A stretch of 64,000 bases of DNA from Rhodocyclaceae bacterium. GTDB taxonomy: Bacteria; Pseudomonadota; Gammaproteobacteria; Burkholderiales; CAIKXV01. A program made the translations under genes and the position numbers. A model generated the notes under the pieces. The model did not search any database. It was not told the DNA's origin and was given only the letters and a program-made list of their open reading frames with translations. This document shows, one piece after another, positions 62,481 to 64,000 of the stretch (position 1 is the first letter of the stretch; each line of letters starts with the position of its first letter). Where the stretch lies: the NCBI GenBank assembly GCA_020248265.1, contig JADCHX010000008.1:62001-126000 (forward strand), given 5' to 3'.

Positions 62481-63737
62481 TCAGCCGGCACCGGCTGCGC
62501 GCAGCGTGGCCGGCGAAGGCTCGGCGACCGGCAGCAGCACCAGCGCGCCGAACACGCCCAGCCCGATCGAGATCATCCACGCGATGTTGTACGACCCGGT
62601 GCTGTCGAACAGGTACCCGGCAAACCAGGCGCCGAGGAAGCCGCCGATCTGGTGGCTCATGAACACTACGCCGAACAGGGTGGCCAGGTAACGCGTACCG
62701 AACAGCTGGGCCACCAGGCCGGAGGTCGGCGGGACGGTACCCAGCCACAGGAACCCGATTGCCGCGCCGAAGGCCAGCGCCAGCGCTGGTGTCATCGGCA
62801 GCACCAGTATCAGTACGAACAGCAGCGCCCGGCCGGCGTAGATCGCCGACAGCAGGTGCTTCTTCGCGTAGCGCGAGCAGGCGGCACCGAACAGGTAGGA
62901 GCCGAAGATGTTGCACAGGCCGATCAGCGCCAGGGCGTTGGCCGCCACCGCCGCCGAAATGCCGCGATCGGCCAGGTAGGCCGGCAGGTGGGTCGCGACG
63001 AACGAGACGTGGAAGCCGCAGACGAAGAACGACAGCGTCAGCAGCCAGTAGCCGGGATGCCTTCCGGCGCGCGCGAGCGCCGCCCAGGCGCTGCTGTCCT
63101 CGCCGGCCGCAGGTACCGTCCCGCCTGCGTTCGCCTTGTGGGCGAGGCCGAACGACACGGCAAAGGCGACCGCCATCGCGATCGACAGCAGCATGAACGC
63201 GGTCTGCCAGTCGAATGCCGAGACCAGCGCCTGCGCGCCCGGCACCATCGCGAACTGCCCGAAAGACCCCCCCGCGGTGACCAGTCCGAAGGCGGTCCCG
63301 CGCTGGGCCGGCGTGACTACCCGCCCGACCGCGCCCAGCACCACCGGCAGCGTGAGCAGGCTCATGCCCAGCCCGACCACGCCGCCCAGGGTCAGCACCA
63401 GGCTGTTCGGCCCCTGCGCGAGCCCGGCCAGCACCAGCCCCAGGCCGTAGATCAACGTGCCGGCTGCGATCACCCGGTTCGGGCCGAAACGGTCCGACAG
63501 CATGCCGGCGGCGGGTCCGAGCAGCCCGGTCAGCAGGGTCTGCAGCGCGATCGCCAGGCCGAACACCTGGCGCCCGATCTCCAGGTCGGTGGTGACCGGT
63601 TTCAGGAAGATACCGAACGACTGCCGCACACCCATCCCGAGGGTGATCACGATCGCACCGCAGACCAGCACGGTCACGGCACCCGCCTGCAGCGAGGTCT
63701 TCTTTGCAACGGTTTCGTTCGAGGCCGTCTGGCTCAT
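62481..63737 (-). CDS. MFS transporter
   Basis: 418 codons with about 12 hydrophobic helices. The MFS loop 2-3 motif is GMLSDRFGPNRVIAAGTLIYGLG (begins near residue 78). MGVRQSFGIFLKPV near the N-terminus and FGAAIGFLWLGTVPPTSGLVAQLFG in the second half resemble the oxalate/formate-antiporter-like or monocarboxylate subgroup. Substrate not determinable. The 240-bp space upstream to the next gene contains only a possible TACAAT element on the opposite strand. Confidence 0.86.
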   Translation of the reverse strand: MSQTASNETVAKKTSLQAGAVTVLVCGAIVITLGMGVRQSFGIFLKPVTTDLEIGRQVFGLAIALQTLLTGLLGPAAGMLSDRFGPNRVIAAGTLIYGLGLVLAGLAQGPNSLVLTLGGVVGLGMSLLTLPVVLGAVGRVVTPAQRGTAFGLVTAGGSFGQFAMVPGAQALVSAFDWQTAFMLLSIAMAVAFAVSFGLAHKANAGGTVPAAGEDSSAWAALARAGRHPGYWLLTLSFFVCGFHVSFVATHLPAYLADRGISAAVAANALALIGLCNIFGSYLFGAACSRYAKKHLLSAIYAGRALLFVLILVLPMTPALALAFGAAIGFLWLGTVPPTSGLVAQLFGTRYLATLFGVVFMSHQIGGFLGAWFAGYLFDSTGSYNIAWMISIGLGVFGALVLLPVAEPSPATLRAAGAG

Positions 63738-63979
63738 CGCTCAATGCTCCCGGCGCCGCGGCGCGTGTAAGTCGCCCGCGACAGTGTCAGCAGTGTAGCA
63801 AGCAGGGTCTGCCCCTGCGAATCGATGGCAGGCCGGTCCGTCGTGATTACAATCCGCCCGGTGCGTGGACAGATGCGCTACTGATCCGGGCCAGGTGCGA
63901 TCTGAGGTAACACCAGCGTGCAACTGCCATCGCGACCGGACGCCGATGGCAGACGACAGCCAGCCATCAGGGGCAAGAC

Positions 63980-64000
63980 ATGAGTGAAGAAGCGCAGCGC
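63980..64000 (+). CDS. Start of a gene cut by the window end
   Basis: ATG at 63980 is preceded by AGGGGCAAGAC, a fair ribosome site, and reads MSEEAQR to the window edge. A possible -10 TACAAT lies near 63848. The product cannot be identified from seven codons. Confidence 0.4.

Noticed and set aside
1-64000. CRISPR arrays, tRNA/rRNA genes, insertion sequences, phage genes
   Set aside because: No regularly spaced repeats, cloverleaf-like sequences, transposase or integrase motifs were found on reading both strands.

Overview
The window reads as a high-GC betaproteobacterium (order Burkholderiales by inference). The reasons are ten Bug/TctC-type periplasmic binding proteins, an algZ-algR pair beside argH, a hemA-prfA-prmC operon, and a Rubrivivax-like photosynthesis cluster with tetrahaem PufC and the spheroidene/spheroidenone carotenoid genes. 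No rRNA, tRNA, CRISPR array, integrase or transposase was found.

Region 1 (1-31.8 kb) is a catabolic and transport region. Ten Bug receptors occur without any recognisable TctA/TctB membrane partner. They are interspersed with an isopropylmalate/tartrate dehydrogenase-family enzyme, an isocitrate-lyase/PEP-mutase-family enzyme, a HIT hydrolase, a sulfatase, a serine-glyoxylate-type aminotransferase, a GntR/FCD regulator, a DsbA/FrnE protein, a YdiJ-type FAD/Fe-S dehydrogenase, a MATE exporter, an MBL-fold hydrolase, a bicupin, a D-2-hydroxyacid dehydrogenase, a RidA protein, a sirtuin, a quinone-oxidoreductase-like enzyme, a Tat-lipoprotein amidohydrolase, a CinA/PncC protein, a YbaY-like lipoprotein and a PrpD-family protein.

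Region 2 (31.9-50.7 kb) is one co-oriented photosynthesis gene cluster: bchI-bchD-bchO-crtE-crtF-bchC-bchX-bchY-bchZ-pufB-(new small gene)-pufA-pufL-pufM-pufC-crtA-crtD-crtC. It encodes Mg-chelatase subunits, chlorophyllide reductase, the LH1 polypeptides, reaction-centre L/M/C and the late carotenoid enzymes. puhA, bchFNBHLM, bchG/P, crtB/crtI and the regulators must lie elsewhere. TGT-N12-ACA (PpsR/CrtJ-type) boxes precede crtE and bchC, and a GCGNC-N5-GNCGC (RegA/PrrA-type) dyad precedes pufB. Two features look undescribed. The first is a 74-codon gene between pufB and pufA whose product resembles LH1-beta but lacks the bacteriochlorophyll-ligating His. The second is a PufC whose four-haem domain is fused to a C-terminal OmpA-like peptidoglycan-binding domain.

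Region 3 (50.7-64 kb) holds a polysaccharide deacetylase gene bracketed by two related long inverted repeats, algR-algZ, argH, a phosphonate-type ABC transporter (phnC-phnE-phnD), a metallophosphoesterase, hemA-prfA-prmC, a 50-codon membrane protein and an MFS transporter. Two adjacent TGT-N12-ACA boxes lie upstream of hemA. They suggest that the first step of tetrapyrrole synthesis is tied to the same light/oxygen regulator as the photosynthesis cluster.
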